Shown here: positions 19,299 to 27,386 of the stretch, in pieces
Layout of the letters: each line of letters begins with the position of its first letter
Position numbering within the stretch: the first letter of the stretch is position 1
Assembly (NCBI RefSeq): GCF_000515115.1
Contig: NZ_AZXF01000015.1
Span: 1 to 64,000 of the forward strand
Length of the DNA: 64,000 bases
Direction: 5' to 3'
Origin: Nocardiopsis sp. CNT312
Lineage (GTDB): Bacteria > Actinomycetota > Actinomycetes > Streptosporangiales > Streptosporangiaceae
Position numbers and translations under genes: made by a program
The notes under the pieces: generated by a model
What the model was told of the DNA's origin: nothing
Database searches by the model: none
Seen by the model: the letters and a program-made list of their open reading frames with translations, nothing else

Positions 19299-20561
19299 TC
19301 AGTCCTGCTGGTAGGCCTCGTCCAGGCGGGACAGGGCCTCGTCGACGTCGGTGTCACCGGCGAAGAGCTGCTGCACCACGGTGAAGTGCTCCTGCTGGAC
19401 CTCGGGGTTGGGCCAGAGCTGGTCCATGAAGGGCACGGTCCGGCCCTGCGCCTGGTAGTCGATCAGGGTCTGCAGAGCGGGGTCGGCGTCGAACTCGACG
19501 TTGGGCAGGGCCGGCAGCGAACCGCCCTCGGCCGCGTAGATCTGCTGGCCCTCGTCCGAGCCCAGGAACTCCAGGAACTGCCGTGCCCCCTCGGGGTTCT
19601 CGGACTCGGCACCCATGCCGTAGGCCGCGCCCACCGCGCCGGGCATCAGGGTCTGGTCCGGGTCGCCGGTGGCGGGCAGGGCGAACATGCCCAGTTCGGC
19701 GTCGCCGGTGCCCTCCCTCAACTGGGCCAGGGTCGCGGTCACCTGGACCACGCCGACGGCGTTGCCTTCGGCCACGTCGCTGACCGAGGCCTCGAAGCTG
19801 GTGCCCAGGGGGCTGTCGGTGAAGCAGCCCTCCTCGTCCATCTCCAGGTAGGCCTCCAGGGCATCGCGCCACCCCGAGTCGCCGAAGGACGTCTGCCCGG
19901 CGGCCAGGTCCTCGTCGAAGCCGGGGGCGTCGGCGTAGACGAGGGTGGACACCAGCGAGTAGGTGACGAGCTGGGTCACCCAGTCGGTCTGGTTGCCCAG
20001 CGACAGCAGCACCTTGTCGTTGTCCCTGGCCTGCCCGCACAGGTCGATCAGCTCGTCCCAGGTCTGGGGCGTCTGGCCGCCGATCTCCTCCAGGGCCGCG
20101 GTGTCGTACAGCACCCCGATCCCGGCGTAGGTGACCGGAACGATGTAGGTGCTGCCGTCCACGTCGGTGACGGCCCGGTCGCCCTCGCCGATCCGCCCCG
20201 CGAACTCGGTGTCGCTCAGGTCCGCCAGGAACCCTGCGGGCTGCAGGACCTGGAGTGCGGCGGAGTTGCCGTTGCCGGGCCAGACGGTGAACACGTCCGG
20301 GCCGGTGCCCGCGCTGAGCTGCGTGCGCAGGGTGCTCTGGAGTTCGACAGTGTCGGCGTAGTTCGCCGTGACCTCGACGTCGTGGGAGTCCTCGAAGGCC
20401 GCGATCACGGCGTCCATGGAGGAGCGCTCGGTGGCGGCGGCGAACACGGTGATCTCGTTTCCGGCCGCGTCACCGCTGCCGCCGTCGCCGCCGCAGGCGG
20501 CGAGGAGGGGGAGGGTGAGCAGCGCTGCGGCCGTGGGGACGAGCGTTCGGCGTGGTCTCAT
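19299..20561 (-). CDS. Sugar ABC transporter substrate-binding lipoprotein
   Basis: A 420-residue lipoprotein with lipobox LLAAC (cysteine near residue 22) and the family 1 extracellular solute-binding fold: ITVFAAATERSSMDAVIAAF, GTGPDVFTVWPGNGN, IVPVTYAGIGVLYD, and a C-terminal region rich in aromatic residues. It should capture an oligosaccharide for import by the two permeases encoded upstream of it on the same strand. The neighbouring rhamnosidase and pectin lyase suggest rhamnose-containing oligosaccharides as ligand; this is inference from context. No ATPase gene is in the cluster, so a shared MsiK-type ATPase would be required, as is usual in actinomycetes. Confidence 0.92.
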   Translation of the reverse strand: MRPRRTLVPTAAALLTLPLLAACGGDGGSGDAAGNEITVFAAATERSSMDAVIAAFEDSHDVEVTANYADTVELQSTLRTQLSAGTGPDVFTVWPGNGNSAALQVLQPAGFLADLSDTEFAGRIGEGDRAVTDVDGSTYIVPVTYAGIGVLYDTAALEEIGGQTPQTWDELIDLCGQARDNDKVLLSLGNQTDWVTQLVTYSLVSTLVYADAPGFDEDLAAGQTSFGDSGWRDALEAYLEMDEEGCFTDSPLGTSFEASVSDVAEGNAVGVVQVTATLAQLREGTGDAELGMFALPATGDPDQTLMPGAVGAAYGMGAESENPEGARQFLEFLGSDEGQQIYAAEGGSLPALPNVEFDADPALQTLIDYQAQGRTVPFMDQLWPNPEVQQEHFTVVQQLFAGDTDVDEALSRLDEAYQQD

Positions 20562-20616
20562 GATCGGTGCTTCTCTCTCTGTGTGTGCGGGGATCGGGGG
20601 GCGTGTCCGGCCCGGG

Positions 20617-21441
20617 TCATCCCTTGAGGCCGCTGGCGAAGCCCTGGATGACGTGTTTCTGCAGCGCGAAGTAGGCGATGAGCACGGGGGCGGTGCCGAT
20701 GATCAGCCCGGCGAACACCAGGGGCCACTGCGCCACGTACTGGCCCACGAAGCCGAACAGGGCCACCGGGATCGTCTGCTGCTCGGTGCCGCTGAGGTAC
20801 ATCAGCGGGGTGAGGAAGTCGTTCCACACGAAGATGGTGTTGATGATGATCACGGTCCCGGTCACCGGTCTCATCAGCGGGAAGACCACGCTCACGAAGG
20901 CGCGCAGGGGGCCGCAGCCGTCGATCTGGGCGGCCTGCTCGTAGCCCGGGTCCAGGGCCCGCAGGAAACCGGTGTAGAGGAACACCGACATCGGCATCTG
21001 CAGGCCGGTGTAGAAGATGATCAGCGCCAGTGGGTTGCCGAGCAGTTCCAGGTCGCGCATCGTCCAGTACAGCGGGATCATCGCGAGCTGGAAGGGCAGG
21101 AGCAGACCGAGCATGAACAGCGCGAACATGCCCTTGGACCACAGCCGGGTGGACCGGGCGATCGGGTAGGCCGCCAGGCTCGCCAGCGTGACCAGCAGGA
21201 CGATGCTGCCGCCGGTGATCAGCAGGCTGTACAGGATCGCCGAACCCAGGTCCGCCTTCTCCCAGGCGTCGCCGAAGTTCACCAGGGTCGGGTTGGTCGG
21301 GAACGCCACGGGGGACGACGCCGTTCCCGCCGGCTCCAGGGCGATCGAGACCAGGATGTAGAGGGGGAAGACGAACACCGCGGCGGCGGCGATCATCACC
21401 GCCTCCAGTACGCCGGTGCGCCAGGTGTAGCGGTTGTTCAT
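20617..21441 (-). CDS. Sugar ABC transporter permease, MalG/LacG type
   Basis: A 274-residue membrane protein with six predicted helices. The EAA loop EQAAQIDGCGPLRAFVSVVF (about residue 165) contacts the ATPase. It pairs with the permease encoded just upstream; its start overlaps that gene's stop by 4 nt (ATGA), indicating translational coupling. Confidence 0.93.
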   Translation of the reverse strand: MNNRYTWRTGVLEAVMIAAAAVFVFPLYILVSIALEPAGTASSPVAFPTNPTLVNFGDAWEKADLGSAILYSLLITGGSIVLLVTLASLAAYPIARSTRLWSKGMFALFMLGLLLPFQLAMIPLYWTMRDLELLGNPLALIIFYTGLQMPMSVFLYTGFLRALDPGYEQAAQIDGCGPLRAFVSVVFPLMRPVTGTVIIINTIFVWNDFLTPLMYLSGTEQQTIPVALFGFVGQYVAQWPLVFAGLIIGTAPVLIAYFALQKHVIQGFASGLKG

Positions 21442-22418
21442 GCCGTCTTCCTCTCCTCACGGCGCAGGTAGCCGTACTGGACGGCACTGAGCACGATGAC
21501 GAAACCGGTCAGGACCAGGGCGAGCGCCGTGGAGTAGGCGAACTGGTTGAACTGGAAGGCCTGCCGGTAGATGACGGTCGACAGGGTGTCGGTGGCCCCG
21601 CCCGGACCGCCGCCGGTCATGACCCACACCTGGTCGAAGAGTTTGAGCCCGCCGATGATCGAGAGCATCAGGTTGATGGTGATCGCCGGGGCCAGCATCG
21701 GGCGCGTTACGTTCCAGAAGCGCCGGAAGGGCCCCGCGCCGTCCACGGCCGCCGCCTCGTGCAGCTCCTTGGGCACGGTCTGCAGGCCGGCCAGGAAGAT
21801 CACCATGGACATCCCGGAGAACTGCCAGATGATCACCACGACCACCGACCAGAGGGCGAGTGAGGAGTCCCCCAGCCAGTCCTGCTGGAGGAACTCCAGC
21901 CCGACGGCCTCCAGGAGCGTGTTGATCGCCCCGCGCGGTGCGTAGAGGTAGCGCCACAGGTAGGCCGCCACCACCGGGGTGATGACCGCGGGGGCGAAGA
22001 ACAGCACCCGTAGGAGGTTGCGGGACTTCACGGCGCTGTGCAGTCCCAGCGCGAGCAGCAGGCCGATGAGGTTCTGGACCACGGTGACCGCGAGGGCGAT
22101 CAGGAGCGTGTTGGCCACCGTTCCGCGGGCGTCCGGGTCGTCGAGGATCTCGCGGAACTGCTCCAGGCCCACGAACGCCCGGTCCCGGGCGAGGCCGTCC
22201 CAGTCGGTGAACGCGAACCACGCCCCCTGCAGGCTCGGCACCAGGATGACGAAGGTGAAGAAGGCCAGAGCGGGCAGGACGAACCACCACGGAACGGGTG
22301 TGCCCCGCCGGTCGCGTTCACCTTGTGTACGTCTCTTCGGGCCGGGCCGCGTTCGAGCCAGGGTGTCCGTCGGTGCGTCCGCGGCGGGCATGGCGGCTCC
22401 TCCGTCCTTTGCGTCCAT
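21438..22418 (-). CDS. Sugar ABC transporter permease, MalF/LacF type
   Basis: A 326-residue membrane protein, the first gene of the leftward transporter operon. A hydrophilic N terminus of about 45 residues precedes six helices; the EAA loop HEAAAVDGAGPFRRFWNVTR is near residue 225. It forms the second half of the importer with the MalG-type protein. The 482-nt gap to the divergent LacI gene carries the likely promoter and operators. Confidence 0.93.
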   Translation of the reverse strand: MDAKDGGAAMPAADAPTDTLARTRPGPKRRTQGERDRRGTPVPWWFVLPALAFFTFVILVPSLQGAWFAFTDWDGLARDRAFVGLEQFREILDDPDARGTVANTLLIALAVTVVQNLIGLLLALGLHSAVKSRNLLRVLFFAPAVITPVVAAYLWRYLYAPRGAINTLLEAVGLEFLQQDWLGDSSLALWSVVVVIIWQFSGMSMVIFLAGLQTVPKELHEAAAVDGAGPFRRFWNVTRPMLAPAITINLMLSIIGGLKLFDQVWVMTGGGPGGATDTLSTVIYRQAFQFNQFAYSTALALVLTGFVIVLSAVQYGYLRREERKTA

Positions 22419-22900
22419 GGCGTGCCCCAGCCCTTCGAACTGACCGGTGCGTACCGCCTGAGTTAAAACTTTGAAAGGTTTTAGTTGCTGATGTGAGAAG
22501 GTAGCTTCGCGAGTGTGGCGCCGTCAACCCGTATTCGTGACCGAAGTCACAGTCGGAGAACAAGCAGGACAATCGCCTGTTGCTGGGCACAAGCGCGTAG
22601 ACGCGGCCTTTTGCGGGCCGGAGCGTGTGCCCGGGCTGTGATCCATGGCAAGGTGTCTGTTTAAAATTACTTAAAACGATTCGATCACGAAGGAGGGGCC
22701 GACCCGCCCAGGGCGCCCCGCAGCGTCGCCGAGGACGTGTTCCGAACCGGAACCGGTTGCCGCAGGGCAGATGTGCGACTGGAAGGATCGGTGACGGCCG
22801 GAGCTCTGGTATCCGCTTCGCCCTCGGCGGCGACGACGGGCGCACAGCACCACAGGCGTCGATGCCGCAACCGGCACGGGGAACAGAGGGAACGGACAGC
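22419..22900. promoter_or_regulatory. Divergent control region of the rhamnose/pectin transporter operon and LacI gene
   Basis: A 482-nt gap with AT-rich islands unlike its surroundings. Three inverted repeats stand out: AAAACTTTGAAAGGTTTT (22465-22482), 64 nt or less upstream of the permease start; GTTTAAAATTACTTAAAAC (22659-22677); and AACCGGAACCGGTT (22745-22758), a perfect 6-2-6 palindrome. LacI regulators bind short palindromes of this sort, so one or more are candidate operators for the adjacent regulator. The three do not share an obvious common core, so which one the LacI protein binds is undecided. Confidence 0.5.
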
Positions 22901-23902
22901 GTGAAGACGGTCAGCATCAAAACAGTCGCGACCGAGGCCGGGGTCTCGATCGCGACCGTCTCCAACGTGATCAACCGCCCGGCAGTGGTCTCCGCCGCCA
23001 CACGCGACCGGGTGCGGGCGGTCATCGACGCCCTGGGCTACGTCCCCAACTCCGCCGCGCGCCACCTGATCACCGGACGCAGCACCGCGGTCGGGCTGGT
23101 CCTCTTCGGAGTCCGCAACCCCTACTTCGCCAACATCGCCCGCGGTGCCGAGGACGTCCTGCGCCAGGCCGGCCACCTGTCGGTGCTCTGCAGCACCGAC
23201 CTGGACACGGCGCGGGAGGAGGAGTACCTCGACCAGCTCGCCCACCAGCGGATACGCAACGTGATCATCGCCCCGGTCCAGGTGTCGCAGGGGTGGCTGG
23301 AACGGCTCAGGGAACGCGGGTTCAACTTCGTCCTCATCCACAACGCCGACGAGCACCCCGAGGTCTGCTCGGTGGCCGTGGACGACGCCCTGGGGGGCGA
23401 ACAGGCGGCCACGCACCTGCTCGCCCGGGGCCATCAGAACATCGTCTTCGTCACCGGACCGATGAACATGCGCGCGCCCCGCGACCGGTACGAGGGGTGC
23501 CTGCGTGCCGTCCTGCGCTCCGGGCGCACGCAGGAGGCGCTCCGGGTGATCGAGGTGGACGACTTCACGATAGAACAGGGCCGCCGGGCCGGGGAGCGAC
23601 TGCTGGTCGCCACCCAGCCCGGCACAGCGGTGTTCTGCGCCAACGACCTCCTCGCCCTGGGCATCATGCAGGCGGCCTTCCGCGCGGGCAAGCGCATCCC
23701 CGAGGACCTGGCGATCGTCGGCTACGACGACATCGAATCGGTCACCACCACCGGCGTCCCGCTGACCACCGTGCGCGTCGAGGGCCACGAACTGGGCCGC
23801 GCCGCCGCGCAGATGCTCCTGGACGAGGAACGCGACCCCGACGGGCACGCCCACCGGCGCAAGCTCTTCTCCCCCCGGCTCATCGAACGCCTCTCCACGT
23901 GA
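22901..23902 (+). CDS. LacI-family transcriptional regulator
   Basis: A 333-residue regulator. Residues 1-50 hold the LacI helix-turn-helix and hinge (VSIKTVATEAGVSIATVSNV, then VRAVIDALGYVPNSAARHL); the rest is a periplasmic-binding-protein-like sensor with FGVRNPYFANIARGAEDVL, FVTGPMNMRAPRDRYEGCL, and LAIVGYDDIESVTTTGVPLT. It probably represses the divergent sugar transporter and rhamnosidase genes until a sugar is present. GTG 22901 is chosen because the DNA-binding domain begins there and an AGAGGG site lies 10 nt ahead; the frame is open further upstream but not LacI-like. Confidence 0.93.
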   Translation: MKTVSIKTVATEAGVSIATVSNVINRPAVVSAATRDRVRAVIDALGYVPNSAARHLITGRSTAVGLVLFGVRNPYFANIARGAEDVLRQAGHLSVLCSTDLDTAREEEYLDQLAHQRIRNVIIAPVQVSQGWLERLRERGFNFVLIHNADEHPEVCSVAVDDALGGEQAATHLLARGHQNIVFVTGPMNMRAPRDRYEGCLRAVLRSGRTQEALRVIEVDDFTIEQGRRAGERLLVATQPGTAVFCANDLLALGIMQAAFRAGKRIPEDLAIVGYDDIESVTTTGVPLTTVRVEGHELGRAAAQMLLDEERDPDGHAHRRKLFSPRLIERLST

Positions 23903-24929
23903 GGACCGGCGCACTACGGGCCTACAGCCGCCTCGCCGGGCGGGGAACGGACTTTCCCGAAACGGGGTCCGGATCCGAACAGCGCTGGTCACCCCCGAGG
24001 GGAGCGGTGGGAGGACCGCGGAGCCTGGCCGGAAGGCGAGGCCTCCCCGAGCCGGGCCGAGGGGTACATCGGCTCCCTGGACGACGACGTCTGGCTGGTC
24101 TGCCTCATGGTGCACTTCTGAGGGACGGTTCCGGGCTCCTGCGAGCCGGCCGCTCCGCGCCCCCGGCCCGGCGGAGGGCGGGGTTGTTGAGCGGCGCGGG
24201 TGCTCCGGCGCCCTCGTCCGCCGTTCGGCCCCGGACTTCGAGCAGGGCCGGACCGCTGTCGCGTGTCCCTGTGCCGTCTGGGCCGCCACTGGGACCGGGA
24301 GCGGGTATCGGTGCCGGCGGGCGGTGGATCCGCGCCGGTGTGCAGGTGGAACTCGATGCGTCCGACCTGGACGAGTGTGCCGTACACGTCCCCGTGCACC
24401 GTGTTCGCGTGTGCGGTCCCGGAACCTCCACCGCCCGGCGGCCCGTGGGAGGCCTCTCGGGCCGAGCCCGGCCATCTCCGCTCCAGCCGGTGTGCCAGAA
24501 TCCGCACGGCCAGGTCAGCGAGGCCCGACGCGGCCCTGCACACGAACACCCCGACCGCGAGCACCACCAGGTAGTGCAGGAGCGCCGCCGGGTCCGGGGC
24601 CGGATCGCGGGCACGCTCGGCCAGAGGCAGGGCCTCCGGTAAGAGGGCTCAGAGCCGGAACCCGGTGATCCAGTGCCGTGCCCCCTTCGGTCGACGGGCG
24701 GTGTGCGCTGTGATCGCACACGAGCGCTCCGACAAGCGAACAAGCGGCAGGGGAGAGACGGAAGCGCGGAGAGGGCCGGTGCGCCCCGTGAGCGCACCGG
24801 CCCGGTGGTCGGCCGGAAAGGGGGAGGGAGGATGATTGGAGTGCTTCCCGCCCCGCTCTCCGGCCCGGCGGCGGCTGCGTCAGGAGGAGCGGCCGGCTAC
24901 GATCGCGGCGGCGGACCCGCCACCCGTTA
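23903..24929. other. 1.0-kb region without a secure gene; possible gene remnants
   Basis: No confident gene. On the minus strand, between a stop near 24650 and 23989, one frame encodes a plausible membrane helix (ALLHYLVVLAVGVFVCRAA) followed by HRLERRWPGSAREA and TVHGDVYGTLVQVGRIEFHL, the last resembling an NxVxGxVxGxVVQxGxI motif seen in small actinobacterial proteins. It has only GTG starts (24567 or 24564) and no ribosome-binding site, then turns into low-complexity Pro/Arg. On the plus strand the frame after the LacI stop ends with GYIGSLDDDVWLVCLMVHF at 24121, again without a start. These look like decayed genes or chance open frames. Confidence 0.35.
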
Positions 24930-25235
24930 TCACCAACTGGACTTGGTGATGCCGGGGAGCTCCCCCCGGTGGGCCATCTCGCGGAAACGGATCCGCGACA
25001 GGCCGAACTTGCGCAGGTGGCCGCGCGGACGCCCGTCGACGGAGTCGCGGTTGCGCACCCGGGTCGCGCTGGCGTCGCGGGGCTGGCGGCGCAGCTCGGC
25101 CACGGCCGCGGCGCGCGTCCCCTCGTCCGTGTGGGGGCTCTTGATGAGGCGCTTGAGTTCGGCGCGCCGCTCGGCGTAGCGGGCCACGACGGCCTTGCGC
25201 TGCTCGTTGCGGGCGATCTTGCTCTTCTTGGCCAT
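24930..25235 (-). CDS. rpsN: Ribosomal protein S14, zinc-independent copy
   Basis: A 101-residue S14 beginning [20 protein letters not shown] and ending [20 protein letters not shown]. It lacks the CxxC pairs of the zinc-binding form and has the longer zinc-free form. It replaces the zinc-containing S14 in 30S ribosomes when zinc is scarce, freeing zinc. Last gene of the Zur-type operon, 2 nt after the L28 gene. Confidence 0.96.
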   Translation of the reverse strand: MAKKSKIARNEQRKAVVARYAERRAELKRLIKSPHTDEGTRAAAVAELRRQPRDASATRVRNRDSVDGRPRGHLRKFGLSRIRFREMAHRGELPGITKSSW

Positions 25236-25237
25236 GG

Positions 25238-25474
25238 TCAGACCCTCTCTCCCCGGGCGCGGATGTCGGCGACCACGCGCTCGATCCCGCGCGCGTCGAT
25301 GACCTTCATGCCCTTCGTGCTCACCCGAAGCTTGACGAACCGCTGCTCACTGGGCAGCCAGTACCGCTTGCTCTGGATGTTGGGGTCGAACCTGCGCTTG
25401 GTGCGCCGGTGCGAGTGGGAGACGGCATTGCCGAAGGCGGGTGCCTTGCCAGTGACCTGGCAGACGCGCGACAC
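25238..25474 (-). CDS. rpmB: Ribosomal protein L28, cysteine-poor copy
   Basis: A 78-residue L28 ([20 protein letters not shown], then [20 protein letters not shown]). Only one cysteine remains in the N-terminal segment where zinc-binding L28 has CxxC pairs, so it should work without zinc. It lies between S18 and S14 copies in a zinc-starvation operon. Confidence 0.95.
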   Translation of the reverse strand: MSRVCQVTGKAPAFGNAVSHSHRRTKRRFDPNIQSKRYWLPSEQRFVKLRVSTKGMKVIDARGIERVVADIRARGERV

Positions 25475-25513
25475 GGCGGCTCCTTTCGTTCGCGGCCCGT
25501 GGGCCGGTGCTGG

Positions 25514-25771
25514 TCAGTGCTTGGCGGTCGGAGTGTTGGAGGGGTAGGGCAGCAGCGCCATCTCGCGGGCGTTCTTGATCGCCGCCGCGACCAGCCGCTG
25601 CTGGCGGGCGGTGACGCGCGTCACCCTGCGGCTGCGGATCTTGCCCTTCTCGGAGATGAAGGTGCGCAGCAGCGCGGTGTCCTTGTAGTCGACGTAGTCC
25701 GCGTCCCCCAGCGGGTTGGCGAATTTGCGCGGGGAGGGGCGCTTGGCGCCCCGGCGGGGTTTGCCGGTCAT
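25514..25771 (-). CDS. rpsR: Ribosomal protein S18, second copy
   Basis: An 85-residue S18 with the conserved core [20 protein letters not shown] and [20 protein letters not shown]. Alternative S18 copies are part of zinc-responsive operons in actinobacteria together with S14, L28 and often L33. L33 is absent here. It begins 3 nt after the CobW-type gene. Confidence 0.94.
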   Translation of the reverse strand: MTGKPRRGAKRPSPRKFANPLGDADYVDYKDTALLRTFISEKGKIRSRRVTRVTARQQRLVAAAIKNAREMALLPYPSNTPTAKH

Positions 25772-25774
25772 CTC

Positions 25775-26875
25775 TCAACGCTCCAGGAGTTCGGTGAAGG
25801 GGTCGCTCTGCCGCTGCGGGACCGGCTCCGCCTCGTCCACCAGGCAGGAGTCCAGCAGCGCGGTCAGGGCCGGCACGTCCAGGTCGATACCGGTGAAGGC
25901 GATGTGCTGGCGGCGGTCCCCGATCTCCGGCAGCCAGTCGGCCTGCGCGGACAGGCGCCGGGCCTGCGGCACGAGGTCGAGGGCCGCCTCGGGCAGGGAG
26001 CCCAGCCACGGCCCGGCGTTCTCCACCACCATCAGGTCTCCGTAGGACTCCCACACCAGGAGGGTGTCGTCCTGCCCGGCCAGCCAGAAGCGCCCGCGAC
26101 CGCGCAGCCCGAAGGAGGTGATCCGCTCGAGCGCGTCGGCGAACCTCTGGGGGTGCAGGGGGCGGGTCCGCGTCCAGGCCAGGGTCCGCACTCGGCCCTC
26201 CGCGCGGTCGCCGTACTGGGCCCAGGCCGGGTTGCAGCGTGCGGCGGCGGAATCGGTGTCGAACCGCCCCCGGCACAGCTCGGCCAGCGCTGGACCGGCG
26301 GTGGTGAGGGCGGCGGCGGGGTTGAGCTGGCCGAGCAGGGCTTGGGTGCGCTCCAGGTCCGCGGTGCCCTGCACGGTGATCACCGAGGCGTACTCGACCT
26401 GCCGGGCGAGGACCTCCGAGACCGACCGCTCGTCGTCCTCGGCGATGTCCAGGCCCCGGTCGGCCAGTTCGTCGTCGCTGCGCAGGTCGTCGGTGGCCAG
26501 TTCGGCCTGGACCGCCGTGACGACCCCGGTCAGGCGCAGGGACGGCTGGTCCGCGATGGTCTCGGAGATCAGCTGCGGTTCGATCGTGTCCCAGGCCTCC
26601 ACGACGCACAGGTCGTGTCTGCCCTGCGCGGCCAGGTCGACCAGGAGGGGGAGGAGGCTCTCGCGCAGGGTGCACGAGGCGCACGGGTGGGCGAGGCTCA
26701 CCTCGCTGCTGTGGCTGGTGCCGTCGCCGTCCCAGGTGAGGCAGCGGACCGCGCCCTCTCCGATGTCGGACATGTCGTGGTGGACGGCGACCGATCCGGT
26801 CGACACCGCCAGCAGTGCGTCGACGGTGCGTCGGCGCGCCGCCGGGTGCATGCCCACGACCAGGACCACTCGCAT
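25775..26875 (-). CDS. CobW/COG0523-family GTPase, zinc-starvation type
   Basis: A 366-residue protein, first gene of the zinc-starvation operon, with AGGAAGGGG before ATG 26875. It shows the family's metal-binding region as HPCASCTLRESLLPLLVDL (about residue 63) and a C-terminal CobW-like domain (RGRGRFWLAGQDDTLLVWES and HIAFTGIDLD). The expected N-terminal P-loop is degenerate (VGMHPAARRRT), so GTP binding may be weak or altered. Members next to ribosomal protein copies are thought to act in zinc allocation when the metal is limiting. A perfect Zur-like palindrome lies 34 nt upstream. Confidence 0.88.
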   Translation of the reverse strand: MRVVLVVGMHPAARRRTVDALLAVSTGSVAVHHDMSDIGEGAVRCLTWDGDGTSHSSEVSLAHPCASCTLRESLLPLLVDLAAQGRHDLCVVEAWDTIEPQLISETIADQPSLRLTGVVTAVQAELATDDLRSDDELADRGLDIAEDDERSVSEVLARQVEYASVITVQGTADLERTQALLGQLNPAAALTTAGPALAELCRGRFDTDSAAARCNPAWAQYGDRAEGRVRTLAWTRTRPLHPQRFADALERITSFGLRGRGRFWLAGQDDTLLVWESYGDLMVVENAGPWLGSLPEAALDLVPQARRLSAQADWLPEIGDRRQHIAFTGIDLDVPALTALLDSCLVDEAEPVPQRQSDPFTELLER

Positions 26876-26908
26876 GGGGATCCCCTTCCTGTGGCTGCGG
26901 CCAGTAGT

Positions 26909-26927
26909 GAAAACGGTTATCGTTTTC
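26909..26927 (-). promoter_or_regulatory. Predicted Zur box
   Basis: GAAAACG and CGTTTTC form a perfect 7-5-7 inverted repeat, an AT-rich island upstream of the CobW-type gene. It matches the TGAAAA-like arms of actinobacterial Zur operators. Zinc-bound Zur would repress the whole GTPase-S18-L28-S14 operon. Confidence 0.85.
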
Positions 26928-26984
26928 GAAGATACACCACAAGGAACCCAGGTACGGAACAGGGACGTCGACAGGGACGACGGA

Positions 26985-27025
26985 GCCCGCCGGGCACCCC
27001 GTCACAGACGGGGCGCCCGGCGGGC
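26985..27025 (-). terminator. Strong hairpin terminator of the XRE-DUF397 operon
   Basis: Two 19-nt arms (26985-27003 and 27007-27025) pair with one mismatch around an ACA loop, 11 nt after the DUF397 stop on the minus strand. It would stop leftward transcription before the Zur operon promoter. Confidence 0.8.
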
Positions 27026-27035
27026 CGCGGGGGGT

Positions 27036-27386
27036 TCAGCCCACGGGGACGCCGCGCGGGTCGTGGCTGCGCAGCTCTCCGGCGTCGACGCCGAGCTTGA
27101 AGGCGTCCCACTCGGCCTGCGTGTAGACGAGGGCGGGGGAGTGCGGGTCGGCGGTGTCGGTGAGGGTGAAGCCGCCGCCGGGCGGGAACGCGGCGCGCAG
27201 GCGCGCGAAGCCGGTGGTGCCGCGTGCGACCTGGTCGAGGAAGTGGTCCCAGTCCCGGGCGGGGACGGTCAGGGTGGGGCCGTGGGGGTCCTTCGTGTCA
27301 CCGATCTCGACCGCGCCCGCGCGCGGGACCCGTACCTGGACGCACGTCGCCCCGGTGCTGCTGTAGCTGGACTTGGTCCATCTCAT
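27036..27386 (-). CDS. DUF397 protein with two domain copies
   Basis: A 116-residue protein holding two DUF397 units: WTKSSYSSTGATCVQVRVPR to VPARDWDHFLDQV (residues about 3-52), and FTLTDTADPHSPALVYTQAE to WDAFKLGVDAGEL (about 74-105). DUF397 proteins are small partners of XRE-DUF5753 regulators in actinomycetes, as in bldB- or whiJ-like loci. The start overlaps the regulator's stop by 4 nt, so they are translated together. Confidence 0.93.
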   Translation of the reverse strand: MRWTKSSYSSTGATCVQVRVPRAGAVEIGDTKDPHGPTLTVPARDWDHFLDQVARGTTGFARLRAAFPPGGGFTLTDTADPHSPALVYTQAEWDAFKLGVDAGELRSHDPRGVPVG

